Source: Micromonospora_G sp044458865 (GTDB taxonomy: Bacteria > Actinomycetota > Actinomycetes > Mycobacteriales > Micromonosporaceae). Taken from it: a DNA stretch of 64,000 nt. Made by a program: the position numbers and the translations under genes. The stretch's first letter is position 1. Each line of letters begins with the position of its first letter. The notes under the pieces were generated by a model. It was not told the DNA's origin. It made no database searches and saw only the letters and a program-made list of their open reading frames with translations. The DNA is taken from assembly GCF_044458865.1 (NCBI RefSeq), contig NZ_JBITIH010000001.1:1-64000 (forward strand), in the 5' to 3' direction. Below are positions 16,373 to 26,200 of the stretch, piece after piece.

Positions 16373-17338
16373 ATGACGCGCGTCGGTGCCGCACAGCCAC
16401 GGTCCTCTCGGGTCAGTCCCCCGCCCCGCGAGCCCAGCAGCCACCAGCTACGACTGTTCCTGGTGCTGGCCGAGGAGTTGCACTTCGGCCGCGCCGCCCG
16501 GCGCCTGTTCCTGGCCCAGCCCACCCTCAGCCAGCAGATCCGCGCTCTGGAGGACCGACTCGGCGTCGACCTGTTGCAGCGCTCCTCCCGGCGGGTCGAA
16601 CTCACCCCGGCGGGTCAAGCCCTGGTGCCCGAAGCACGCGAACTCCTGGCCGCCATGACCCGCCTCCAAGAGCTGGCCGCCTCCTTCGCCCGGGAGGCGC
16701 GGGGTCACGTGAGGATCGGGGCCATCGGCGGGGAGGCCGCCATGCCCTACACGGTCGCCATCCTCGCCGAACTCTCCGCCCGGCATCCCGGAGTCACCGT
16801 CGAGATCCGCACCGTCGACCTCGCCGAACAGGTCGACGCCCTGATTCGAGGGGAAGTCGACGCCGCGTTCCTGCGCCCGCCACTGCCGCCCGTACTCCGG
16901 AGTCTGCACCTGGCGACGGAGCCCCGCGTCGTCTGCCTACCCGCGAACGACCCACTGGTCGAGCAGGCACCACTCACCCTGGCCCAGCTCTCCGATCATG
17001 TGGTGGTCGACCTACCGGCCCAGGTCCGCGAGTGGTGGGACCACTGGACGGTCAACCCCCGACCCGACGGCGGCACGGTCCGCTTCGGCCCACAGGTCGC
17101 CGACCTGGAGGCGATGCTGCTGGCCGTCGCCCGGGGCCAGGCCATCACCTTTCTTCCCGCCGCGGCCGGCCGTCTCTACCCACGCCCCGGCATCGCGTAC
17201 GTCGACGTCACCGACCTGCCCACGTCCACCGCCGCCCTGGCCTGGGTTCCGCACCAGCGGGAGCATCCGGCCCTCGCCGCCCTGGTCAACGCGGCGCGCA
17301 CCGTCCTGCGGCGCGACGACCACCTCCCGGAGGTATGA
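16373..17338 (+). CDS. LysR family transcriptional regulator
   Basis: 321 residues from ATG 16373; a weak AGGG precedes it, and longer in-frame starts are possible but would add non-homologous sequence. The winged HTH (about 22-80) is typical: 'HQLRLFLVLAEELHFGRAARRLFLAQPTLSQQIRALEDRLGVDLLQRSSRRVELTPAG'. A periplasmic-binding-like effector domain follows (about 110-310, 'GHVRIGAIGGEAAMPYTVAILAELSARHPGVTVEI'). Effector and targets are unknown. Neither neighbour is divergent from it, so the usual LysR context clue is missing. Confidence 0.9.
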   Translation: MTRVGAAQPRSSRVSPPPREPSSHQLRLFLVLAEELHFGRAARRLFLAQPTLSQQIRALEDRLGVDLLQRSSRRVELTPAGQALVPEARELLAAMTRLQELAASFAREARGHVRIGAIGGEAAMPYTVAILAELSARHPGVTVEIRTVDLAEQVDALIRGEVDAAFLRPPLPPVLRSLHLATEPRVVCLPANDPLVEQAPLTLAQLSDHVVVDLPAQVREWWDHWTVNPRPDGGTVRFGPQVADLEAMLLAVARGQAITFLPAAAGRLYPRPGIAYVDVTDLPTSTAALAWVPHQREHPALAALVNAARTVLRRDDHLPEV

Positions 17339-17448
17339 CCGAGGTTGTCGCGCGGAGGGCTTCCAGCTCGGGCCGTGAAACCAAAGTGATCTTTACAAGA
17401 ATCTTCAGGGGTGATCGAATTCGGCCAATCTTCAACTCTGGAGGCAAT

Positions 17449-20400
17449 GTGAGGCTATCGCTCACCCGAAGATTCGCAGCGTCGGTCGGCGTCGCCCTCG
17501 TCGTCGGTCTGGTGACCCCAGCCGAGGCCCACGGTGCTGCTCCCGCGCCACCGCCCCCGACACCACCGGCCGCGGTCAACGGCGCCCACCGTGCACCTGT
17601 GACGGTCACGCTGATCACCGGCGACAGGGTGACGGTAACTCCGGGACCTGACGGCAGAGCCCCCTCAGTGGAGGTTGAGCGCCCGCCGGGCGCCGCAGGC
17701 TCGGTGCGCGTCGCCACCGAGCACGGGGACACCTACGTGTACCCGGACGAGGCGATGCCTTACATCACCGCTGGCCGTCTCGACAAGCAACTCTTCGACG
17801 TCACCCAACTGATCGCCCAGGGCTACGACGACGCGCAGACCAGCGAACTCCCCCTGATCATCACTCGTCCGAAGGGTTCGGCCGCCCGGCAGGCCAGCGC
17901 TCTGCTGCCGGGTGCGGAAACCACGCTGAACCTTCCCTCTGTCGGTGGTGAGGCGGTCCGTACCCGCCGGTCGACGGCAGCCGCCTTCTGGTCGGCCCTC
18001 ACCGGGGACTGGCGGCACAGCGGTCAGCCGTCGACGGTCCGGACCGCTGGTGCGCCGGATGCCACCGTGGAGCCCTCCTTCACGGCAGGCGTCGACAAGG
18101 TGTGGCTGGACGGCAAGGCAAAGGCGACCCTCGCCGACAGCACGGCGCAGATCGGCGCCCCTGCGGCCTGGGCCGCGGGAGGTACGGGAGCCGGGGTCAG
18201 GGTCGCCGTCCTGGACAGCGGCCTGGACCCCAGCCATCCGGACCTCGTGGACCGGGTCGTGGCGTCCCGGAGCTTCATCCGTGGCGAGGAAGTCATCGAC
18301 CGGAACGGACACGGCACCCACACCGCTTCCACCGTCGCCGGGACGGGCGCCGCCTCCGGCGGCAAGGAGCGGGGAGTCGCCCCGGGCGCCGATCTGCTGG
18401 TGGGCAAGGTCCTCGACGACAACGGCAGTGGGCCGATGTCGGGGCTGATCGCGGGCATGGAGTGGGCTGCGCTGACCGAGCACGCCAAGGTGATCAGCAT
18501 GAGCCTGGGCTTCAACGGTTGGCACACCCAGGACGATCCGGTCAGCCAGGCCGTGAACCAGCTGAGCCTCGAAACGGGCGCGCTCTTCGTCATCGCGGCG
18601 GGCAACAACGGACCCGGTCCCTACAGCCTCAACGCGCCCGGGACCGCCGACGCGGCGCTCACGGTGGGTGCGGTGGACTCGTCCGACCGCCTTGCCGAAT
18701 TTTCGAGTGTCGGGCCTCGGATGAACGACGGCGCGCTCAAGCCCGACATCACCGCTCCCGGCGTGGACGTGCTGGCGGCGCGTTCGCAGTACATGAACTG
18801 GGGTGAGGGCTACTACCGGGTGGACAGTGGCACCTCCATGGCTGCGCCCCACGTCGCCGGAGCGGCCGTGCTGCTGGCCCAGAAGCACCCGGAGTGGAGC
18901 GGGCAACAGATCAAGGACGCTCTGATGAGCACCAGCGTGCGGACTCCCGACTACAGCCCGTACCAGGCCGGGGCTGGTCGGCTGAACGTGGCCGCCGGTT
19001 ACCACCAGGACCAGGTCACCGCGACCGGCTCGGTGGACGCGGGACTCGTCCGCTGGTCGCCCGGTACGCAACGGAAGCCGATCAAGCGGAGGATCACCTA
19101 CACCAACACCACCAACCGTCCGGTCACGTTGGATCTCTCCGTCGACCGCGGCGCCTCCCCCGCACAGGTGTTCACCGTCGCCGCCGATCACGTCACCGTG
19201 CCGGCGCGCGGAACCTCGACGGTCGAGGTCGTGGTGGACCCGAAGGGGCTCGCGTCGGGCCAGTACGCCGCCCAGGTCAAGGCCGGCTATGCAACCGGTG
19301 AGGTGCACACGGCCGTAGGGGTCTCCGTCGAGTCGAAGAAGTACGACCTCACCATCCACCTGAAGGACCGCGACGGTCGGCCCATGAGTGGTGAGGTCGC
19401 GATCACGAGCGCCACCGGAGGCTCCACCCTCATGTGGGTCCCGGACGGGACGCTCACCAGCCGCTGGGCTCCTGGCTCCTACACGGTCCACTCCCTCGCG
19501 GACGTGGAGGGTCTACACGGACCGCACTCGCTCGGTCTCGCGGTGCTGACCGCTCCCGAAGTCGACCTGACGACCGACGCCAGCGTGGAACTCGACGCGT
19601 CGCAGGCACGCGAGGTGAAGGTGGCGACAGCCCAGCCGACCAGTGTCGTCGACAGCCGGATCGACGTCTACCGCTCCTTCACGGAGAGCGAGCCCACGCC
19701 CGACGACTGGACCGCCCTGCGTGAGACGATCTGGCCGGGCGCCACGTACGACAGCCTGTGGGCCCTGCCGACCCGGCACAAGGTGAAGAAGGGCAGCTTC
19801 GTCTTCACCACCAGGATCCGCGCCCAGCAGACGCCGCTGGAGATCACCCACGAGGGCCGCCCCCTCGTCGACGCCCTCGTACAGCCCGGTTCCCGGCCGC
19901 TGCCGGACGGCACCTCGCGCCTGGAGGCCGTGTTCGCCGGCACCGGCGCGCCGGCCGACTACGCCGGCCTCTCCGCCCGTGGCAAGGCCGTGGTCGTACG
20001 CGGCGGCGACGCCGTGGCTCCCACGGATCAGGCGACGGCGGCGCAGACCGCAGGTGCGGCGATACTCCTGGTGGTCAACGAGGGCGACGGTCGGAAGAGC
20101 GACTGGTACGGCAACTCTGACGCCGTGGCAACCGGACCGCTTCCGGTGGCCTCGTTGACCATGGACGAGGGTGAAGCGCTGATCAAGAAAGTCACCGCGG
20201 CAGGCAAGAAGAGGGTACGGCTGACAGTTGAGGCCCACCCCGTGCCGAAGTACCTGTACGACCTGGTCGACTACCACCTCGGCGGGGTGCCTCAGGACCC
20301 CTCCGCCAAGACGGACCCTCGCAGCCTCGCCCGGATCGACCTCGACTTCGCCCCGCCTCCTGGCAAGCAGGTCGCCGAGCGACGGGTGGACTATCCGCCG

Positions 20401-21231
20401 TACGAGTGGTACTCGGCCAGCCCGTTCCCGTGGACCCCGGCCGTCCCGGGGCAGCGAACGGACTGGGTCTCCGCCGGAAACGGCATCACCTGGCAGCAGT
20501 ACGCCAGCGTCGACGGCTGGACGCAGTCGAAGACCGACCAGGTGACCTACCGGCCGGGCAGCGTGCAGAAGGACCGCTGGTTCGGGCCCATCACACGGCC
20601 ACGCCTGATCAGCACCGATCTTCCGTTCCGCGGCGAGTACGGGCTCAGCGCCAACGTCCAGGGATTCGGCGACGCGGGGTCCGCGCACAGCGGTGGGTCC
20701 GGGATGCCGCAGAGGATCTCGTTCTACCAGGGCGACAAGCAACTGGTCCAGATCGAGGGCTGGCCCGAACTCAACGTCGGTGACCTGGCACCGCAGAAGC
20801 TGCCGTACCGGTTGGTCGTGGAGACGAAGGGGGATGCCGGGTTCAGCCCCTACTCCACCACCACCCACACCGAGTGGCGCTTCGTCTCCGGTGCCGCCGA
20901 GGGCGTGCAGGCAGTGCCGCTGGTCCAGTTGGACTACGGAACGGATCTGGACGCCGAGGGCAGGGCGAAGCACAGGACGGACTTCTCCGTCACGCCGGTG
21001 GTGCTCGGCAGCACCTCCGCCCAGGATGCGGTCTCCTCGCTGAGGCTCGATGTCTCCTACGATGACGGGGCCACCTGGCAGCGGCAGGACCTGAAGGACA
21101 AGAAGGGCACCTGGCAGGCGTCGCTGAGCGCACCGCACCGGGCCGACTATGTGTCCATTCGGGTCACCGCCACGCAGCGCAACGGCGGCGGCGTCACCCA
21201 GACCGTCACCCGGGCCTTCGGTCTCAGGTGA
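17449..21231 (+). CDS. Secreted S8 subtilase with PA domain
   Basis: 1260 residues. GTG 17449 has GGAG about 5 nt upstream and is followed at once by a signal peptide (VRLSLTRRFAASVGVALVVGLVTPAEAHG). Propeptide-like section (about 40-150) with 'VTVTLITGDRVTVTPG' and 'QLFDVTQLIAQGYDDA'. Catalytic triad: Asp256 (VAVLDSGLD), His288 (GHGTHTAS) and Ser463 (SGTSMAAPHVAG), with the oxyanion Asn in IAAGNNG. Then Fn3/bacterial Ig-like modules, and a protease-associated domain (about 820-890, 'DYAGLSARGKAVVVRGGDAVAPTDQATAAQTAGAAILLVV'). A long beta-rich C-terminus follows. It has the same layout as the subtilases at 1-1211 and 55971-59171. Lies just beyond the end of the peptide cluster, convergent to it; a link to product maturation is not shown. 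Confidence 0.93.
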   Translation: MRLSLTRRFAASVGVALVVGLVTPAEAHGAAPAPPPPTPPAAVNGAHRAPVTVTLITGDRVTVTPGPDGRAPSVEVERPPGAAGSVRVATEHGDTYVYPDEAMPYITAGRLDKQLFDVTQLIAQGYDDAQTSELPLIITRPKGSAARQASALLPGAETTLNLPSVGGEAVRTRRSTAAAFWSALTGDWRHSGQPSTVRTAGAPDATVEPSFTAGVDKVWLDGKAKATLADSTAQIGAPAAWAAGGTGAGVRVAVLDSGLDPSHPDLVDRVVASRSFIRGEEVIDRNGHGTHTASTVAGTGAASGGKERGVAPGADLLVGKVLDDNGSGPMSGLIAGMEWAALTEHAKVISMSLGFNGWHTQDDPVSQAVNQLSLETGALFVIAAGNNGPGPYSLNAPGTADAALTVGAVDSSDRLAEFSSVGPRMNDGALKPDITAPGVDVLAARSQYMNWGEGYYRVDSGTSMAAPHVAGAAVLLAQKHPEWSGQQIKDALMSTSVRTPDYSPYQAGAGRLNVAAGYHQDQVTATGSVDAGLVRWSPGTQRKPIKRRITYTNTTNRPVTLDLSVDRGASPAQVFTVAADHVTVPARGTSTVEVVVDPKGLASGQYAAQVKAGYATGEVHTAVGVSVESKKYDLTIHLKDRDGRPMSGEVAITSATGGSTLMWVPDGTLTSRWAPGSYTVHSLADVEGLHGPHSLGLAVLTAPEVDLTTDASVELDASQAREVKVATAQPTSVVDSRIDVYRSFTESEPTPDDWTALRETIWPGATYDSLWALPTRHKVKKGSFVFTTRIRAQQTPLEITHEGRPLVDALVQPGSRPLPDGTSRLEAVFAGTGAPADYAGLSARGKAVVVRGGDAVAPTDQATAAQTAGAAILLVVNEGDGRKSDWYGNSDAVATGPLPVASLTMDEGEALIKKVTAAGKKRVRLTVEAHPVPKYLYDLVDYHLGGVPQDPSAKTDPRSLARIDLDFAPPPGKQVAERRVDYPPYEWYSASPFPWTPAVPGQRTDWVSAGNGITWQQYASVDGWTQSKTDQVTYRPGSVQKDRWFGPITRPRLISTDLPFRGEYGLSANVQGFGDAGSAHSGGSGMPQRISFYQGDKQLVQIEGWPELNVGDLAPQKLPYRLVVETKGDAGFSPYSTTTHTEWRFVSGAAEGVQAVPLVQLDYGTDLDAEGRAKHRTDFSVTPVVLGSTSAQDAVSSLRLDVSYDDGATWQRQDLKDKKGTWQASLSAPHRADYVSIRVTATQRNGGGVTQTVTRAFGLR

Positions 21232-21308
21232 CATCCGCGGGAGGCCGGTGCCCGCACCTGGGCGCCGGCCCCAGCACGGGCGTTGGTACCCGCTCTCCCA
21301 TCGGCCAC

Positions 21309-21344
21309 GGTCAGGGGTTACGCCGGCCGGCGTGACCCCTGACC
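21309..21344. terminator. Hairpin between convergent subtilase and peptide cluster
   Basis: Arms GGTCAGGGGTTACGCCGG (21309-21326) and CCGGCGTGACCCCTGACC (21327-21344) pair with a single G-T wobble. The hairpin lies between the subtilase stop (21231) and the last gene of the - strand peptide operon (stop 21455) and could end transcription from both sides. There is no strong T-run. Confidence 0.7.
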
Positions 21345-21454
21345 GCCTGCGGTTTGCCCGGGCCCTGACGTCGTCGGCGGGTCCGGAGCACCGCCGAGGG
21401 CGTCGCACCGGCCTCCACGTCCGCCGCCCGCACTGGCGAGTGTGGTCGGAACTG

Positions 21455-23128
21455 TCAGCGCAGATCGGCGAAGATCTCGTCCAGCAGGTGGTGTTCGTGG
21501 GTCTCCTCGTGGTCGACTCCGCCCAGCATGTAACCGCCGAACTTGATGTTCGCGCCGGCGTTGTCCAGTGCGATGACACCGCGCCCGAGATCGGCGAGCG
21601 CCGCTTCCACATCGGCGAGCTGCACCTCGGTGTTCTCTCGGATGTAGAGCTCGGAGAGCTTTCTGATGGGCAGCAGTTCACCGTGCCATTCCCGGACTTC
21701 AGCGTGTTGCTTCAACGCGTCCCGGTACATCCGGGAACCGGGAATGATGGCTGGTGCCGCCACCGATATGGTCGTGACCGATCCGGCGTAGGCTTCCGCG
21801 ATCGAGAGCCAGTTGTCGACTTCCTGCTTGAGCTGACCCAGCGTGGTTCCCGGCAGGCCGAGAATGCCTGACAGGTACATCTTGTAGTCAAGGCTCTTCG
21901 CCAGGTCCAGAGCCTCGATGACCCGGTCCGGGCCCTTGTTGATGCCCTTCGAGTTGCCCTTCAACAGTTTCGGGTCGAAGGACTCGATTCCAACATTCCA
22001 CGTCTTCACGAAACCCTTGCAGAGCTCCGCCGACTGCAGGAACTCGTAGACCAGGCCGTAGGCGAGCATGAACCGCTGCCCGCGCAGCACCTCGGAGTCG
22101 GCACAGGCGGCGGCGAGGTCGTCGAGGAACGAGGAGTTCCCACCCCACTGTGCTTGAGACATCCCCAGCGTGGAGTCGCCGGCGGCGTAGACGTTGGACT
22201 TCAACTCGCCGACCACCACCTCAAGCGTCGAGACGGCCGCGCTGACGTCGGTCGTCTTCGGGGTGAGCCCCTGGATGGAGCAGTGCAGACACCGGCGGGT
22301 GGGACGTCGCCCCCAGTTGCAGCCACCGTCGAGCGGCAGCGTGACCATACGTTTCAGGTCGTAGTGCGACGCGTACCAGACCCTGAACGCGTCGTCGTAG
22401 TGGTTGGCCAGCTCGTCCTCGATGAGCCGGTAGTCGGGAAGCCTCCGGTTCGAGAGCGGATAGGTGGGAGCCGCCTGGTTGCGAATGTCCCCACTGTTTC
22501 CGCGATAGGCCAACGAGGGAATGCGGGAGATATCCATCTTCCCTTGCAACCACGACAGCAGGCCCATCATGGTGAACGGCCCGTTGTTTCCCGTACAGAC
22601 GAAGTCCACCACCTTCGAGCCGTAGGTTCCCGAGAGGACCTCACGATGCAGGATTCCGGCGTGGTCGTTGCCGAAAACCACTACGGCGGCCGGGTTCACC
22701 CGCTTGATTTCGGCGGCGACGATGTAGGCCCACATCGCGGTGGAGGAGTAGACCGTGAACGCCGCGACGTCCGGCGGATCCGACTGGATCCGCGCCCGTA
22801 CCTCGTGCCAGTCCAGGTGGCTCAGGTCCAGGTACCGCCAGTCCAGCTCGGGAAAGCACTCACTCTGGTACGTGATCATCTCGACCAGTGAGGCGTGCGG
22901 GTAGACCGTTCCCTCGTTCGCGTAACGCGCTTGGTCCCCCGCGCCGTCGATGAGCGCACCGCCACCGGAGTGGCTGCCGCGATGCGCGGAGGTGAGCGGA
23001 AGTCCCACGTACCAGACGGTCCGTAGCGTGCTGCGTGGCTCGGCTGACGGCACGTCGACCGGATAGGTCCAGTTGTATCGGGTGTCGCCGGCGGAGACGA
23101 GTTCCTCCACCGGTTCAAGGTTCATCAT
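21455..23128 (-). CDS. B12-binding domain radical SAM protein
   Basis: 557 residues from ATG 23128 (GAGAGG 5 nt upstream; a second ATG follows directly). The N-terminal part (about 60-220) has a Rossmann-like cobalamin-binding fold ('DVAAFTVYSSTAMWAYIVAAEIKRVNPAAVVVFGNDHAG'). The radical SAM core starts at 'LPLDGGCNWGRRPTRRCLHCSIQG'-type sequence with Cys270, Cys280 and Cys283, i.e. CX9CX2C instead of CX3CX2C. Downstream 'TWNVGIESFDPKLLKGNSKG' and 'MYLSGILGLPGTT' match radical SAM strands. Last gene of the peptide cluster, 97 nt after NRPS 3. Likely role: C-methylation or another radical modification of an amino acid precursor or the peptide. The product cannot be predicted. Confidence 0.87.
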   Translation of the reverse strand: MMNLEPVEELVSAGDTRYNWTYPVDVPSAEPRSTLRTVWYVGLPLTSAHRGSHSGGGALIDGAGDQARYANEGTVYPHASLVEMITYQSECFPELDWRYLDLSHLDWHEVRARIQSDPPDVAAFTVYSSTAMWAYIVAAEIKRVNPAAVVVFGNDHAGILHREVLSGTYGSKVVDFVCTGNNGPFTMMGLLSWLQGKMDISRIPSLAYRGNSGDIRNQAAPTYPLSNRRLPDYRLIEDELANHYDDAFRVWYASHYDLKRMVTLPLDGGCNWGRRPTRRCLHCSIQGLTPKTTDVSAAVSTLEVVVGELKSNVYAAGDSTLGMSQAQWGGNSSFLDDLAAACADSEVLRGQRFMLAYGLVYEFLQSAELCKGFVKTWNVGIESFDPKLLKGNSKGINKGPDRVIEALDLAKSLDYKMYLSGILGLPGTTLGQLKQEVDNWLSIAEAYAGSVTTISVAAPAIIPGSRMYRDALKQHAEVREWHGELLPIRKLSELYIRENTEVQLADVEAALADLGRGVIALDNAGANIKFGGYMLGGVDHEETHEHHLLDEIFADLR

Positions 23129-23225
23129 GATGACCTCTCGAAGTTCTACTGTGCTCGGCGCCAGGCGCGGCGTCAGCGAAGCTTGTCGGTTGACGTGTGT
23201 TCGTTCTCGTGATGGCCGCGCGGAC

Positions 23226-26200
23226 CTACGCCGCACGACGCGCGGCGGCGAACCGCTGGTCCGCCTGCCGCTGGACAGCGTCGAGCTCGGGCAGGATCTC
23301 CGGCTCGGGCGTCGCATCCGGCAGGTCGTCCTCCAGCCGGCGCAAGGGGCGCCAGCACAGACCGAGCGCGCTCCAGACGACGATGCACAGCCCACAGATG
23401 ATCATTAGGAGTGCCATGCCGCGACCGGGACCCTCACCCAGCACCGCACCCAGCGCGGGCACGCGATGCAGCAACGGAGTGAGCCCGTCATCGGCGAGGG
23501 GGCCCGCCGCGAGGAACCCGATCGGCTGCGTGGCGAGCGCGAGCATGAGGTTCGTGGCCAGCACCCTGCCTTGCAGTTGCTGCCCCACCTTGACCTGGAT
23601 GATCGACAGCCAGTGGGCGTTCAGCACCGCCATCGCGCCCATTCGCACCGCCAGTCCCAGCGCGACAACGGCCACGGACGCGTGCACGCCCATGAGGACC
23701 GTCCCGGCGCCGACCCCGAGCGCGGCGCCGATCATGCCGGTCGTCCGGCGTCGGGTCCCGCCCCAGGGCAGCATCAGGAGACCGCCCGCTGCGGCACCCA
23801 GCCCGCCGACAGTCGTCACCCAGCCAAGTTGCGTGACTCCGGCGAACGACAGGACGAGCGGCTGCACCGCAACGAACATCACTGCGGCGAACAGGTTCAG
23901 AACCGCGGCGAAACCGATCATCAGGAGCAGCGGCTTACGTCGGATGATGAAGTGGAACCCGCCGGTGAGCGCCTTGCCGAACGATTCGCGCTGCCGGGGG
24001 AACAACTGATCGGGGAAGCGGACGGCGAGCAACGACCCGACGCCGACCGCGAAGAGGCCCACGCCGACGTAGACCACTCCGGACACGTCCGCGAACGCGA
24101 TGAGCGTGCCGCCGAGCAGCGGCCCGACCGCCGTACCGAATCCCGTGGCGAGCCCGACCAACGCGTTGGCCTGCGGCAGGTAGGGCTTGGGCACCAGTTG
24201 GGCGGTGGCGGCCAGGTATGCCGGACGGTGGAACGCCGACGCGATCGAGGTGGCGGCCACGATGACACACACGGAGACCAGCGTCAGCCGACCGGTCGCC
24301 AGCAGCAGGGCGAGTACGGCCATCGCCACTCCGCTGGCCGTGTCCGCGACCAACATGATGCGGCGGCGGTCGACCCGGTCGGCGAGTGTGCCGCCGAGCG
24401 GTGTCACCAGCACCGCAGGCAGCGTGGCGAGCATCGTCACGAGCCCGAGGTCGAAGACCCGGCCGCTGCGCTGGTATGCCCACACGCCGAGGGCGAACAT
24501 GCCCAGCGTGTAGCCGAGCATGGACATGAACTGCCCGCCCGCCACGGTGTAGAACGCGCGCAGACCGGCGGGACGAACGGCAACCCTCTCAACTGGCCCC
24601 GGCATCCGTCCCGCGGCCCACTCCGTCACCTGCTCCTTGAGGATGGAGGCGAGCGCGACGGCCTGGTGCCGTACGAAATAGTGGCCCGCGCGGGGGATCG
24701 TGGCGAGCCCGACCTGGTCGGCGAACGCACCCCATTCCCGGTACCGCTCCTGGTACAGCTCGGTGGCGTGGTCCGCTTCGCCCACCACACACAGGATCGG
24801 TGCCGCCAAGCGGGCGGGTGACGCGGCAAGTTCCCGGCCGAACCACTCCCGTGCCTCGGCGGCGTCGTGGCGCATGGCCCGCAACGCGGTCTCGGTGGCC
24901 GCCTCGTTCATGTCGTCCAGCAGCCCGCCCGTGGTGCGCAGGATGTCTCGGTAGTGACGGTTGGATGCCATACGTTCCAGGGGCAGCACGCGGTTGACCC
25001 AGGCGGCGACACGTCCCGGCAGGTGAGTGGCGGGGAAGTTGCCGGCCACGACCACCCCGAGCACGCTGCGTCCGCCGGCCTCCAGCCTGCGGGCCAACGC
25101 GACCGCCGCCGTGGCTCCCACAGAGTGCCCGTAGACGACGATCGGCCCGGTCACGGTCTCGTCGATCTCGTGGGCAACCCGCTGGACCAGCGCGTCGAGC
25201 GACAGGAACTCCTCGTCCGGCCGGGCCGGGTCATGCCCCGGCAGCTCGACGGCGAGCACCGCGAGGTTGTCCGGCAACGCTGCGGCCAGTGGTTGGTAGA
25301 CGGCCGCCGACCCACCCCCGTAGGGGAAGCAGATCACCGACGCTGTGGTTCCGGTCGAGCCACTGAGCCGGTGCAGCAGCCGGGTGCCATCGGTGCCGGA
25401 CGCGTCGAGGTGCGCCGCCAGTTCGCGGACGGTGGGCCGGGTGAACAGGTCGATGACCCGCAGTTGGGGATCGCAGGCACGGACGGCCCGTACCGCCGCG
25501 AACGAGTCCCCGCCGAGCGCGAAGAAGTCGTCGTCGATGCCGACCTCGGTGAGTCCGAGGATCTCTGCCCATACCCGCGCCAGCCGGTGTTCGGTGGGCG
25601 TACGTGGCAGCACCCGCTCCTCGCCGCCGGCTTCGGGCCGGGGCAGGGCGGATCTGTCGACCTTCCCGTTCGGTGTGAGAGGCAGTCGGTCGAGGACCAT
25701 GAGCGAGGCCGGCACCAGGTACTCCGGCAGCTTCTCCCGCAGCCCGGTGCGGATCTGCCGAACCTCCAGCCGGGCTCCGGCGACCGGCACCACCCAAGCC
25801 GCGATCTCCTGGCGCTGCCCGTCGCCGAAGGGCAGGACAACGGCCTCGGCAATGCCTGGCAACTGCCGCAGCGCTTCCGCGACGTCGCCGGGCTCCACCC
25901 GGTAGCCCCGCACCTTGACCTGGTCGTCGACCCGCCCACGGAATTCCACCCAGCCGTCCCAGCGCACCCGCAGCAGGTCGCCGGAGCGGTACACGCGCTG
26001 CCCGTCGACCGTGACGAACCGTTGCGCGGTGAGCGCTGGCGCGCCGACGTAGCCACGCGCCACCCCGGGTCCACCCACGAGTAGTTCACCCGGGACACCG
26101 GGCGGCACGCGACGGCCCTCCCGGTCGACCAGGAAACCGAAGGTGTTGGCCAGCGGGCGCCCCAGGGGAACGATGCCCGTACGCAGGTTCTCCGGTACGT

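Noticed and set aside
21232..21454. Possible mobile-element end or attachment site near the edge of the peptide cluster
   Set aside because: Only a terminator-like hairpin is present; no target duplication, tRNA or recombinase was seen.
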